Counted from the stretch's first letter, positions 26,977 to 35,556 are shown. The stretch: 64,000 nt of DNA from Lachnospiraceae bacterium C1.1 (GCA_030434875.1 JAUISW010000001.1:2305501-2369500), one strand, 5' to 3'. The notes: generated by a model not told the origin, from the sequence alone. Program-made: numbers and translations.

Positions 26977-27219
26977 CTAGTCAGAAATATTAATTCGCGT
27001 ACTGCCATTGTCGTCAGGTACAGGAGGCTCAAAATCTTGGCCAAACATATGGTTCGCGCCGGTATCCCGACAAAACATATAATCAGAATTGCCGCCGCCT
27101 GCGACCTTGTCAAGCTCGTCGTCGGTGAGCAGCATGCCCGCCTTTTCTATTAGCTTCTTTTTACCTTCCTTCGTTCCTTCGCTTTCCACCTGTTCCTTTA
27201 AGTTTCCGATAAGCTTCAT
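26977..27219 (-). CDS. Double-glycine leader peptide (RiPP/bacteriocin-like precursor)
   Basis: The 80-residue product starts behind AAAGGAGAAGGAT. The leader MKLIGNLKEQVESEG and ending LTDDELDKVAGG is a standard double-glycine leader recognised by C39-peptidase ABC exporters. The remaining 37 residues (NSDYMFCRDTGANHMFGQDF, then PP and acidic residues) contain one Cys. It shares its leader with the gene just upstream. No exporter or modification enzyme is encoded nearby, so processing would have to occur in trans. The activity is unknown. Confidence 0.75.
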   Translation of the reverse strand: MKLIGNLKEQVESEGTKEGKKKLIEKAGMLLTDDELDKVAGGGNSDYMFCRDTGANHMFGQDFEPPVPDDNGSTRINISD

Positions 27220-27264
27220 ATCCTTCTCCTTTCGTTATCCTTTCACATTGTCGTCGCCATCTCT

Positions 27265-27456
27265 CTATTCCCGCCCGTCCAAACCATCCCTAAATTCGAT
27301 GTACTGTGTTTGTATATTTCCCTCCTCTGCGCCACCGCTCACCATCTCCAGCTCCTCGTCGTTAAGCAGCATCCCTGCATTCTTAATGAGGCTCTTCATT
27401 TTCTCTTTTGTTTCAGCCTTTTCTACCTGTTTCTTAAGATTTCCTGTAAGTTTCAT
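27265..27456 (-). CDS. Double-glycine leader peptide, second copy
   Basis: Start 27456 follows AGGAGGTACGGTT; the longer frame to 27480 is not used (63 residues). The leader MKLTGNLKKQVEKAETKEKM and ending LLNDEELEMVSGG parallel the next gene. The core is short (AEEGNIQTQYIEFRDGLDGR E), acidic and without Cys. Two precursors with related leaders and unrelated cores are typical of multi-peptide bacteriocin or signal loci. Confidence 0.75.
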   Translation of the reverse strand: MKLTGNLKKQVEKAETKEKMKSLIKNAGMLLNDEELEMVSGGAEEGNIQTQYIEFRDGLDGRE

Positions 27457-27788
27457 AACCGTACCTCCTAAATCGGGCAATTTTTTACCCTCTATCTATT
27501 TATACGATAAAAATCTGAAAATGGATATAAAAAAATAAGTGCAGATGTCAGAGTTAATTGCTCTCTAACAACTACACTTTTATGGTACTAAAGCGCCACA
27601 CACGACCTTGAGGGTTTGGTCATGTGGACGCTTGTATCTGCTTCCTATTCTTCTGCAAAAGAAAAACAAGTGAGTGGCTTTTGTTACCTCTCACTTGTCT
27701 ATGATAATAATAGCACCGTTAAATCTATAAGAAAAGTACTAATGTCGGTCGAGACGAGACAAATCGAGTCAAAACGAGTCAATTTCGG
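27457..27788. other. Gene-free stretch between peptide genes and sirtuin gene
   Basis: Upstream of the peptide genes the sequence is AT-rich and should hold their promoter. A hairpin ACAAGTGAG / CTCACTTGT lies near 27667-27698. At 27750-27780 CGAGAC/CGAGTC recurs four times with 5- and 10-bp spacing. No gene was seen. Confidence 0.4.
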
Positions 27789-28705
27789 TCAAGACTCTTG
27801 TAATATAGTTGCAATATCACCATCAATACATATACTTCTATCTGCAATTTCCTCTGGGCAGAATGATTCACCATAATTTAAGCAGGCATATACCGCTTTT
27901 TCATTTGCCAGAACGGATACTTTATTATTACGGGCGTATTAGCTCCTACTCCCAATTCAAGATAAAGAACATGAAGATTCTCATATCTACGAATAAAATC
28001 AGAATATGCCGCAGATGCCCTATGCCATCCTCCATCCTCGACAAAAGAATCATCCGCTCTCAAATTCATAGTCATATCAGAGCCATCATCAGGGCACTTT
28101 GGAATCATTTCAGAAGGAATTTCCATTATTAACTTACCATCAGCCGGTACCTGGAACACTCCTTGCTCATCTTTTTCGAACCCTTGTACTGCCATAGCTT
28201 TCATTACCCACTCTTCATTATCAAAGGTTTTCTGAATAGCAGGATTCACACTCTGAAATAAACCATAATCACCCTGAGTATAGAACAGTCTTTTCTTGTC
28301 AAAACCTGCTCTTTGAAACTGGTGATCTACATTTGTTGTGATAACAAAATAATCCTTATCGGAAACTATCTTAAGAAGATCCCTATACACTGGCTTTGGA
28401 GCATCAATATATCTGTTAAAATAGATATGTCTTGCCCACCAAGCCCAGCGGATTTCTTCACTTGGAAACGGATAGAATCCACCTGAATACATATCTCTTA
28501 TTCCAAATCTTTTGGCAAAGTCATAGAAGTATTTTTCAAAACGTTCGCCACTGTAAGTAAACCCTGCTGATGTTGATAATCCTGCACCCGCACCTATAAC
28601 AATGGCATCTGCTTCCTTGATTTCTGTTTTAAGTCTGCTTATCTGTTCTTCTTTGTTTCCCTTACCATAGGACATGCTTCTAGTAAAGTATCTCACAGCA
28701 TTCAT
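27789..28705 (-). pseudogene. Class M sirtuin (SirTM), macrodomain-linked, with apparent frameshift near the C-terminus
   Basis: The start at 28705 has GGAG upstream. The NAD-binding GAGAGLSTSAGFTYSGERF, the DMYSGGFYPF segment and TTNVDHQFQRAGFDKKRLFY mark a SirTM-type protein ADP-ribosyltransferase rather than a deacetylase. The frame ends KKRYMPA-stop, but adding one A to the run at 27897-27901 gives KKAVYACLNYGESFCPEEIA DRSICIDGDIATIL and a stop at 27789, the expected family C-terminus. SirTM enzymes add ADP-ribose to lipoylated GcvH-L in known cases, and the linked macrodomain protein removes it. GcvH-L and LplA2 are not in this window. It is the last gene of an Rrf2-controlled operon. 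Confidence 0.85.
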
Positions 28706-28726
28706 GTCTCCACTCCGTTCCGGTCC

Positions 28727-28759
28727 GCGCTAAACGCATGTCCACCGGACATGCAGCGC
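28727..28759 (-). other. Intercistronic hairpin between macrodomain and sirtuin genes
   Basis: GCATGTCC / GGACATGC (8 bp, 3-base loop) is extended by GCGCT / AGCGC. Read on the minus strand there is no T-run, so it may stabilise or partition the operon mRNA rather than end it. Confidence 0.5.
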
Positions 28760-28798
28760 CCTTTCTCTATAGTTTCCTGATAACCATTAGGCATATCA

Positions 28799-29602
28799 TC
28801 ATAGAAGTTTTTCATAAATGGCCTTATCTTCGTCTTTGAAAACATTGAATATCACCCTTTCTACCTTACCAGGATTTTCACGAAGCCATTCTGACACAGT
28901 CTTAACGGCAATCTCAGCCGCTTTGTTGTTAGGAAAATGAAATACCCCTGTCGAAATACAGCAAAAAGCAACGCTCTTCAGGCTATTTTCAGCACACATA
29001 TCCAAAGTATTTCTATAGCAGTTCTCCAAATCCATTTCCAATTCAGGAGTAAGTTTGTACTGTACGATTGGACCAACTATATGAATAACTTTCCTAGCCG
29101 GAAGATTATACGCTTCAGTGAGCATTGGAACGGCGGTCGGCTGCTCATAATCTCTTCCATATCTGATTCGAAGTTCATTCATCTGCCTGTTGCACTCAGC
29201 TCTTAATTGCACACCGGCGAAAGTATGTATACAGTTATCTATACAGGTGTGCATCGGAACAAAACAACCAAGCATCTGCGAATTAGCTGCATTAACAATA
29301 GCATCCACCGAAAGTCTTGTGATATCCCCTTGCCAGATAGAAAGTCCATCCCTGATAACCGGGATGTCTGACAGATTCACCACACCCTTTTCAGCCGCTC
29401 TTTCTGTCAGATATTCATCCTGTACTTTCATTACTTCAGAGGACAATTCTTTTGGCATACGGATATTCATAAGCGACCTTAAGATTCGTCTTTTATCTTC
29501 CGTACTATTTGGAGTCTGTAATTCCTTATATTCAGCAGAATCTGCCTTGAACTCTTCTACAAGATAATCAAGACGTTCTTCCTGTGTTGTATTCTTTGGC
29601 AT
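28799..29602 (-). CDS. Zinc-containing macrodomain, protein-ADP-ribose hydrolase
   Basis: Start 29602 is preferred over 29611, because AGGAG then has proper spacing (267 residues). After about 85 helical residues the macrodomain begins (LSIWQGDITRLSVDAIVNAA NS). The zinc-site pattern of SirTM-linked macrodomains is visible in MLGCFVPMHTCIDNCIHTFA (Cys, His, Cys), and the ADP-ribose loop in CISTGVFHFPNNKAAEIA. It should remove mono-ADP-ribose that the sirtuin encoded downstream has attached. It starts five bases after the stop of the flavin/ferredoxin gene and belongs to the same operon. Confidence 0.9.
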   Translation of the reverse strand: MPKNTTQEERLDYLVEEFKADSAEYKELQTPNSTEDKRRILRSLMNIRMPKELSSEVMKVQDEYLTERAAEKGVVNLSDIPVIRDGLSIWQGDITRLSVDAIVNAANSQMLGCFVPMHTCIDNCIHTFAGVQLRAECNRQMNELRIRYGRDYEQPTAVPMLTEAYNLPARKVIHIVGPIVQYKLTPELEMDLENCYRNTLDMCAENSLKSVAFCCISTGVFHFPNNKAAEIAVKTVSEWLRENPGKVERVIFNVFKDEDKAIYEKLL

Positions 29603-29607
29603 AGCCT

Positions 29608-30228
29608 TCATCTCCTAACTACTGCCCCGGCAGGACAGGTATTCAAACAATTACCACAGCGCAGACAATGTTCCTGCTCTATGACATACGGAATCCCGGT
29701 AGTAATGATACAGCTCTGGGGACAAACTGATAAGCAGCTTCCGCATCCGATACAATTATCTGTGACAAAATATCCTTCTCGCTTAATCTCTACTTTTCCA
29801 AAGTTAAAGGATGCCCTTTCTATAGGCTTTTTGGACAGATCGAACCACTCACCAGTTCCCTCATATATCTGAAATACTGTTAGTGCCTTCATGGATTCTT
29901 CCGTCGGATAGATCTGATGCATGTATGGATTTTTCTTAAATAGCTCCGGTATCTTGTCATGTCCAAGGTCTCTTACTTTACCACGGATGGATACTGCAAC
30001 ACTTGACATGGTATCCTCACCTTTCATCGCCGTAAGTGCAAGAAACTGTCTTTTTGTCAGTCTGTCATAGAATCCTTTTCCTTTTGCTGTAAGGAAATAT
30101 AAACTGTCATTATCATAATCCATCATATCTATAGCAGCTGTAACAGGTAGTCCTTCATCATCTACTGTTGCCACAATAGTTGTATGGATTTCTTCCACTA
30201 TGTATTTCAGATATTCCTTAGTTTCCAT
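29608..30228 (-). CDS. FMN-binding split-barrel protein with two [4Fe-4S] ferredoxin motifs
   Basis: Start 30228 has AAGGA at good spacing (206 residues). Residues 1-130 are a pyridoxamine-5'-phosphate-oxidase-like flavin barrel (HTTIVATVDDEGLPVTAAID, LYFLTAKGKGFYDRLTKR). Residues 150-205 contain two CxxCxxCxxxC motifs (CIGCGSCLSVCPQSC and CLRCGNCLNTCPAG). It is probably an electron-transfer flavoprotein of the cytoplasm. Lying between an Rrf2 regulator and the macrodomain/SirTM genes, it may be a redox partner or the modification target; both ideas are inference. Confidence 0.85.
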   Translation of the reverse strand: METKEYLKYIVEEIHTTIVATVDDEGLPVTAAIDMMDYDNDSLYFLTAKGKGFYDRLTKRQFLALTAMKGEDTMSSVAVSIRGKVRDLGHDKIPELFKKNPYMHQIYPTEESMKALTVFQIYEGTGEWFDLSKKPIERASFNFGKVEIKREGYFVTDNCIGCGSCLSVCPQSCIITTGIPYVIEQEHCLRCGNCLNTCPAGAVVRR

Positions 30229-30282
30229 ATTCCACATCCTTCTAAAAAAAGACTCTGAAGTAAACACCTCAGAGTCCCATTG

Positions 30283-30723
30283 TTAAGCTTCTTTTGCCAA
30301 CAGTTCCTGCATTCCGGATCTTAAATCATTAAGAGTGTATTTTTTCATCTCTGATTCCATCGCTTCCTGGATGCTTTTCAACTTATCATCCAAAAGTAAA
30401 TGGATATTCCTACCAACAGGGCACTCTGGATTTGGTGATTCATGAAATCTAAATAAATCTCCATCCTCCAAAGGCTCAATTGCCTGATACACATCATAAA
30501 AAGTTATATCTTTAAGATCTCTTGTAAGCTCTATTCCGCCTGTTCCTCTGATAACATTTATTAGCCCTGCGTTCTTAAGCTGAGTAAGTATCTTTCTAAT
30601 GATGACAGGATTCGTATTTATACTGGCTGCAAGAAAATCGCTCGTTACCTTGTGTTCATCTTTAAATGTATCCACACATGTAAAAATATGAAGTGCAACC
30701 GTAAATCTGCTTGATATCTGCAT
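30283..30723 (-). CDS. Rrf2-family transcriptional regulator (YwnA-like)
   Basis: Start 30723 is supported by GGAGAG seven bases upstream; longer in-frame starts reach 30825 but lack this (146 residues). The winged helix is at residues 1-80 (SSRFTVALHIFTCVDTFKDE, LAASINTNPVIIRKILTQLK, GLINVIRGTGGIELTRDLKD). A PECPVG segment near residue 103 provides a Cys, as in redox- or metal-sensing Rrf2 proteins, though the three-Cys cluster of IscR/NsrR is absent. GTAACC-N5-GGTTAC dyads in front of this gene and of the SnoaL gene indicate autoregulation. Confidence 0.88.
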   Translation of the reverse strand: MQISSRFTVALHIFTCVDTFKDEHKVTSDFLAASINTNPVIIRKILTQLKNAGLINVIRGTGGIELTRDLKDITFYDVYQAIEPLEDGDLFRFHESPNPECPVGRNIHLLLDDKLKSIQEAMESEMKKYTLNDLRSGMQELLAKEA

Positions 30724-30815
30724 TTTTAATCTCTCCATTCCATTTCGGTTGGCGCAGAACAATCGTACACTGGACGATTTGCTCCCTCCTGTCACCATTT
30801 TACTTCGTGGCAGAT

Positions 30816-30832
30816 GTAGTTGCAATGGTTAC
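30816..30832. promoter_or_regulatory. Rrf2 operator-like dyad, site 1
   Basis: GTAGTTGCAATGGTTAC matches the pattern GTARYY-N5-GGTTAC shared with two sites upstream of the SnoaL gene. It overlaps the 3' end of the SnoaL gene, 93 bp before the Rrf2 start. Confidence 0.6.
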
Positions 30833-30833
30833 A

Positions 30834-31205
30834 TTAAAACTTTCCGTTTTCATTAGCCCATGTAGACTTATCAGCTAATGTCTCCATTACATCCCAATGC
30901 TCTGCAATCTTACCGTCTGCATCAAAGCGGAATACATCAAATCCGACCTGCTCTCCTGCTCCTGCAAAATTATATACTGTCTGAAGGAAAACCTTATCTC
31001 CATCCTCAAATGAACGAATGTTATTAACAGTTGTTTTTACAGGTGCCTGTGCAAGTCCTTCAACTGCTGCTACAAATGCATCAGCCCCTGTTCCAAATGC
31101 AAGGTTATGCTGAATATAACCTGTTGCAAGAAGTTCCTTTGCCTTTGCTGTATCTCCTGATACGAATGTTCCGATGAGTGCTAATGCTTTTTCCTTATTT
31201 GTCAT
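30834..31205 (-). CDS. SnoaL-like (NTF2-fold) protein
   Basis: Start 31205 follows GAAAGG at nine bases; a longer frame to 31331 crosses the promoter and is excluded (123 residues). The cone-shaped NTF2-like fold is seen in TFVSGDTAKAKELLATGYIQ HNLAFGTG and FDVFRFDADGKIAEHWDVME. These proteins are small hydrolases, isomerases or binding proteins with varied substrates. It is the first gene of the Rrf2-regulated transcription unit. Confidence 0.85.
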   Translation of the reverse strand: MTNKEKALALIGTFVSGDTAKAKELLATGYIQHNLAFGTGADAFVAAVEGLAQAPVKTTVNNIRSFEDGDKVFLQTVYNFAGAGEQVGFDVFRFDADGKIAEHWDVMETLADKSTWANENGKF

Positions 31206-31272
31206 GATTATTTTCCTTTCCGGGCTCTGCCCTGCGAGGTAATTATCCTCGAATGTTAAAAAGTTCATCGTT

Positions 31273-31289
31273 GTAACCGTAGTGGTTTC
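31273..31289. promoter_or_regulatory. Rrf2 operator-like dyad, site 2
   Basis: GTAACCGTAGTGGTTTC is a near-perfect GTAACC-N5-GGTTAC dyad, placed just downstream of the expected transcription start of the SnoaL promoter. Confidence 0.65.
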
Positions 31290-31302
31290 ATCTGATGGTG
31301 TT

Positions 31303-31338
31303 AATATAGCATCGTTTTGTTGTAATGTCAATGGTTAC
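31303..31338 (-). promoter_or_regulatory. Sigma-A promoter with embedded Rrf2 operator-like dyad, site 3
   Basis: On the minus strand TTGACA (31326-31331) and TATATT (31303-31308) are 17 bp apart, a consensus promoter. The dyad GTAATGTCAATGGTTAC (31322-31338) covers the -35 box. Binding there and at site 2 would block the promoter. Confidence 0.75.
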
Positions 31339-31352
31339 ATCTAAATTTTTTC

Positions 31353-31385
31353 AAAAAAAATTCCAGGTGCAGTTAAACACCTGGA
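31353..31385 (-). terminator. Rho-independent terminator
   Basis: On the minus strand TCCAGGTG pairs with CACCTGGA, followed by eight T. It isolates the SnoaL promoter from transcription coming from upstream. Confidence 0.75.
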
Positions 31386-31422
31386 TTTAAAGCAAAACAA
31401 TTATTCAATAATTGGTAAATCA

Positions 31423-31599
31423 TCATATTCTAGTCAATACTTCTTTTAGCATACCAATTCCTTCTGCTCCCCAAATGGTTAAGGCCTGAGGAACCACTGC
31501 AACAATGATACCCACAATAAGTCCTTGCCATCTGAGATTTTTAATCCGCTCAGGAAATGTTCCAAAAGCACCCTTGTCAATTCTAGCACTAACGTCGGT
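31423..31599 (-). pseudogene. C-terminal fragment of a membrane protein
   Basis: An open frame with no start reads SARIDKGAFGTFPERIKNLR and WQGLIVGIIVAVVPQALTIW and ends 19 codons later. One hydrophobic helix is clear. It looks like the end of a membrane protein whose 5' part is lost, because a stop lies immediately upstream in frame. The family was not recognised. Confidence 0.35.
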
Positions 31600-31634
31600 T
31601 CAAAATTTTCGCGCATACACCAGTTGTCGATTTT

Positions 31635-32816
31635 TTATATAGAATTATTAGTTTCTTTATAGAGTTCTATACCCTTTTTCAGTCTATCCATTCCATCTAT
31701 TACAATGCTCCTAGGACAAGCAAGATTAATACGCAAGAAACCTTCACCGCCTGATCCATATTGTCCGCCTCTGCTTATAAAAAGTCCTGTATTCTTTCTG
31801 ATAAAGTGAGCCAAATCATCCTTACCTTCAGTTAATATAGAGCAGTCTATCCATATCAGATATGTTGCCTCTGAATGAAGAATTGTAACATCCGGTATAT
31901 TATCTGCTATGAACTCCTCACAGTACTTTTTATTCTCATAAATATACTCATTTAACTCATTCAGCCAATCCTCTCCTTGAGTATAAGCAGCTACTGCTGC
32001 TGTAACAGCAAGAAATGAAGGTTCTCCGCATTCATCGGTATTGAGCTGTCTCCATATCTTATGTCGCAAGATTTTATTAGGTACAAAAACCGCACTAGTA
32101 GACATTCCTGCCATGTTAAATGACTTAGAAGGAGCAATTGCAGTTATACTAACATCTCTGCATACATCAGAAGCTGATGCAAACGGAACATAACATTTAT
32201 CTGGATCTGTGATATCACAGTGAATCTCATCAGATATAACTATAACACCATATTTATGGCATAAATCTCCTATCTTAATCAGCTCATCCTGCGTCCAGAT
32301 ACGTCCTACCGGATTGTGAGGATTACACAAGAGCAGAAGTGAAGACTGTGGATTCGAAAGCTTCTCTTCCAAATCCTCAAAGTCAATTTCCCATCTGCCA
32401 TTTTTTAGGGCAAGCCTTGATTCAAGTGCCCTTGCACCATTATTGACAATACAGTTATAAAAAATATTATATACTGGTGTAAGTATCACAACATTCTCAT
32501 TAGGTGTTGTCAATTTCCTGACAGAACTTGAAATAGTCGGAATAACACCTGTTGAAAAAATCAGCTCGTCCTTGCTAATTGTAAGATTATAACGTCTTTG
32601 CCACCATGAAATATATGCATCATACCATTCATCAGGAATATATGAATATCCATATGCACCAATATCAAGACGAGACTTCAGTGCCGATTTTACTTCTGGT
32701 GCCGTCTCAAAATCCATATCGGCAACCCACATAGGAAGTTCGCCATCTTTAACATCCCATTTCATGGCATATGACTTTTTCCTATCAATCACTCTATCAA
32801 AATTATATTTTCCCAT
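31635..32816 (-). CDS. patB: PatB/MalY-type aminotransferase (cystathionine beta-lyase)
   Basis: The 393-residue fold-type I PLP enzyme has GELPMWVADMDFETAPEV at the N-terminus, NPHNPVGRIWTQDEL, SDEIHCDI, and the PLP lysine in IAPSKSFNMAGMSTSAVFVP. GFLRINLACPRS closes the active site. PatB enzymes split cystathionine or related C-S bonds to give homocysteine or thiols, pyruvate and ammonia. GGAG lies before the start. It is complete, with DUF3737 upstream in the same direction. Confidence 0.92.
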   Translation of the reverse strand: MGKYNFDRVIDRKKSYAMKWDVKDGELPMWVADMDFETAPEVKSALKSRLDIGAYGYSYIPDEWYDAYISWWQRRYNLTISKDELIFSTGVIPTISSSVRKLTTPNENVVILTPVYNIFYNCIVNNGARALESRLALKNGRWEIDFEDLEEKLSNPQSSLLLLCNPHNPVGRIWTQDELIKIGDLCHKYGVIVISDEIHCDITDPDKCYVPFASASDVCRDVSITAIAPSKSFNMAGMSTSAVFVPNKILRHKIWRQLNTDECGEPSFLAVTAAVAAYTQGEDWLNELNEYIYENKKYCEEFIADNIPDVTILHSEATYLIWIDCSILTEGKDDLAHFIRKNTGLFISRGGQYGSGGEGFLRINLACPRSIVIDGMDRLKKGIELYKETNNSI

Positions 32817-32885
32817 TTTAGCTCCAAATCATCATGTTTATATGCGTGTAAAATATATCCAATATATCAGATAAATCTTCTTATA

Positions 32886-33809
32886 TCAACTTACCAGATG
32901 AAATGATTTCTCTTCTCCGCTAAGAGCATCTTTTATAGTAATATTGGTCTTATTAATATCACAATTATCTGGTTCTACTATCAATTCAGCAATTTCTCTA
33001 GCCTTGATGCTACCTGATCCGGGATTAAGAATTCCATCTACTCTATTGATGATCTCTGCATCTACATCATAAACATATTCGAATGCAAGTCTGGTATTCA
33101 CAAGTCTGCAATTTATCATCTTAAGATGATCTATGTAGCAAAGCCCCTGATCAGATTCTATAGTACAGTTAATCAATGTCAGATTTTTGGTGTTCCATGC
33201 CAGATATTCTCCGGATATATATGAATCATAAACTGTAACATTTTCACAGTTCCAGAAACAGTCTTTAGTAATAAGTCTGGAATTTCTGATTTCGACATTT
33301 CGAGAACCATCAAAAGCATAGTTACCAAATAATTCCAGATGATCAACCTTAATATTATTGGTATTCATAGCAAAATAGTCGCCTTTTGCCGTTACATTTG
33401 ACAGTTCAACTCCATCACACATCCATAAGGTCTCCTGAGCATTAGGAATCGATGAATTCTTGATTACAAGGTTCTTACATCGCCTAAAATTCTTAGGTGC
33501 ACCGATAAGGCTGTCCTCAATGGTCATATTATTGGTATACCAGACTCCTGATCTACCCATTTCCTGCCAAACACAATCTTTGACATAAACATTGTCAGAA
33601 TACCATACAGGATATTTCCACTGAAATTCACACCTGTATAGCTCAATATTCTTGCTCTCCTTTAATGGAGATTCTCCATTATGAAATACTGTATCATAAA
33701 TCTTAAGATTATTTCCTCTATATAGAGCTCTTTCACCTGATAGCTGCTCTTCCTGAATTATTTCATCAGCTCTTCTAACCGGGTTAAAACGCTTTAAATT
33801 AGACACCAT
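32886..33809 (-). CDS. DUF3737 family protein (right-handed beta-helix)
   Basis: The 307-residue protein has repeated short strands (ESKNIELYRCEFQWKYPVWY, CKNLVIKNSSIPNAQETLWM, SRNVEIRNSRLITKDCFWNC) that form a parallel beta-helix, the DUF3737 signature. No signal peptide is present, so it is cytoplasmic. Its function is unknown; it is frequently next to PatB-like or oxidoreductase genes. The start follows AGGAGG closely. Confidence 0.85.
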   Translation of the reverse strand: MVSNLKRFNPVRRADEIIQEEQLSGERALYRGNNLKIYDTVFHNGESPLKESKNIELYRCEFQWKYPVWYSDNVYVKDCVWQEMGRSGVWYTNNMTIEDSLIGAPKNFRRCKNLVIKNSSIPNAQETLWMCDGVELSNVTAKGDYFAMNTNNIKVDHLELFGNYAFDGSRNVEIRNSRLITKDCFWNCENVTVYDSYISGEYLAWNTKNLTLINCTIESDQGLCYIDHLKMINCRLVNTRLAFEYVYDVDAEIINRVDGILNPGSGSIKAREIAELIVEPDNCDINKTNITIKDALSGEEKSFHLVS

Positions 33810-33978
33810 AAACCTCCTGATTATCTATTAACAATTATTTTTATGATATATGGATTATTCCAAGACAGTTGTCTTTTTTAGCAAATCGCTTATATTATAA
33901 TAATACACCTTAAAGTAAACTTGAGGTCAAGGATATCTGAACAGTTTATACATTTTTTGCATTTATATTTAATGCAAT

Positions 33979-34383
33979 TTATTTATACTGCAAATTACTA
34001 TCAAGTACGGATGCCTTACTTGCAAAGAATGAAAATTCTCCACTATCAAGAAGATTGCCAGCATCATCTGTAACTCTTATATCAAATACCAGTATATGCT
34101 TACCAGTCTTGAGCTTCATGCATTCACAGTAGATGTATTCTGTATTGACTGCCGGTAAGAGGAAATTGAGATTTGCAGATACTGTTGTAACATAGTATCC
34201 GCTCATGCTGCCTGTAGCACCTGCCATTGCATCTACAAATGACAAAAGCGCGCCACCGTGCATGCTACCGTATGTGTTATTAAGTCTCTCATCACATTTG
34301 ATACGAGCCTTACTGTATGTAGAGCTGAGCTCCATAATCTCAAATCCAATGAACTGATTGTTAATGCTATAGTAATTTAACAC
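33979..34383 (-). CDS. PaaI-type hotdog-fold thioesterase
   Basis: The 134-residue protein carries the hotdog motif NNTYGSMHGGALLSFVDAMA (HGG with the catalytic Asp) and the strand VTTVSANLNFLLPA. Members hydrolyse acyl-CoA thioesters. The start is GTG 34383, three bases after the stop of the preceding gene and without its own clear ribosome binding site, so translation is coupled to it. Confidence 0.88.
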   Translation of the reverse strand: MLNYYSINNQFIGFEIMELSSTYSKARIKCDERLNNTYGSMHGGALLSFVDAMAGATGSMSGYYVTTVSANLNFLLPAVNTEYIYCECMKLKTGKHILVFDIRVTDDAGNLLDSGEFSFFASKASVLDSNLQYK

Positions 34384-34386
34384 AGA

Positions 34387-34719
34387 TTATTTTCTAATAA
34401 AACTCTTATCATGATCCGAAAAGCCATCTTCATCTGATCGATATCTTTCGACTCTCATATGTAGATCGTATTTATCACTCAGAGCTGCAAGTTCCGCCAT
34501 CATTGGTGATGCATGATGCTTGTCAATTGCATCCTGATCTGCCCAGCTGTCAATTAGAAGAACTGTCTCTGGCTGATTTAGCGGGATAAAATATTCATAT
34601 TTAAGATTTCCATCCTCTGCACGTATTCTGTCTGCAACACCTGATTGTTCCATTTCTTCGGCAAATTTTCTTGCATTTCCATTCTGTCCGGTATAATACA
34701 AATTGACTGTAATACTCAT
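34387..34719 (-). CDS. ABM-domain monooxygenase-like protein (YgiN-like)
   Basis: The 110-residue protein has a dimeric alpha/beta-barrel pattern (ITVNLYYTGQNGNARKFAEE, NLKYEYFIPLNQPETVLLID SWADQDAIDKHHASP). The WxxxxAxxxHxxSP section is standard for antibiotic-biosynthesis-monooxygenase-like/quinol monooxygenase proteins. AAGGAGG lies nine bases before the start. It precedes the thioesterase gene in a two-gene operon. Confidence 0.85.
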   Translation of the reverse strand: MSITVNLYYTGQNGNARKFAEEMEQSGVADRIRAEDGNLKYEYFIPLNQPETVLLIDSWADQDAIDKHHASPMMAELAALSDKYDLHMRVERYRSDEDGFSDHDKSFIRK

Positions 34720-34811
34720 GATATAACCTCCTTAACAATTAAATAATTGCACGAAAAAAGCAGCTGACATAAGCCCACTGCTTTAATGTACTTTGTAGCT
34801 ATAATTAAGTT

Positions 34812-35458
34812 TTACTTTTGGAGCTGCTTTGCTATGATAGCACGCTCTTTACCTTGTATACCACTAGCTGTAAGAGCCTGATCCAAAGTCCATTTCATAT
34901 TTTCCATCAAGGACTTAACAATATCAACTTTAGTCTGTTCAGCTCGCTCATCAGCAACCTTATCAGCTAACTTTGTAAATGATTCACACATAGCATCACG
35001 TCCTTTCTCAGTTCCTTAAATTCCTGATTTTTCTTTAATAGCCTTGAATCCATCATGCTTTGATGAAATCTTGGCCGTCTAATATTTGAACCCTTAGTAT
35101 TACGCTGAACCTCTACATCAAACTCTATACCATTTCCATCTATAGCATCAATATCAAGCTTGATATTTCTTCCACCTGGATATGGGCTCTTAAGTTCAAC
35201 CTGACCTTTAACTCTAACGACCCTGACATCCTTACGCTCAAGGATAATCTGCAATAAAAGTTCTGTGGCTTAAATATTTCCATCAAAAAACTTGCTCATA
35301 AGGTCATCATCAAATAAAGTTAAATCATCAATCGCTTTATCAAGCTCAGCGTTAATTTGAGCACTGAGCCCATTTCTAGAGGATTCATCCTCTGTAACCT
35401 TTTTCTTAGCATACTTACTCCTCACATTAATAATATTATCATACCACCCCCAAAGCAA
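34812..35458 (-). pseudogene. Decayed Rpn/PD-(D/E)XK transposase-like gene
   Basis: One frame reads LTLFDDDLMSKFFDGNI, a TAA (35270-35272), then ATELLLQIILERKDVRVVRV, NIKLDIDAIDGNGIEFDVEV QRNTKGS (the D...ExQ nuclease core). A deletion plus frameshift at about 34990 then removes the middle of the protein, and the C-terminus follows in another frame (GRDAMCESFTKLADKVADER to AIIAKQLQK, stop 34812). Intact relatives are about 300 residues. It is a different subfamily from the Rpn gene at 7579-8505. Confidence 0.8.
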
Positions 35459-35556
35459 TTAGCAAAGAGCCGATTTAACACAAACTTTATATGTGTAAAA
35501 TGCATATCTGCACTAAGAAAAAACACAATGAATCGCGAACCCCCGTCCCCCTGAGT

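Noticed and set aside
26850..27113. Small membrane-protein frame on the minus strand
   Set aside because: It overlaps the double-glycine peptide gene in another frame and covers its terminator.
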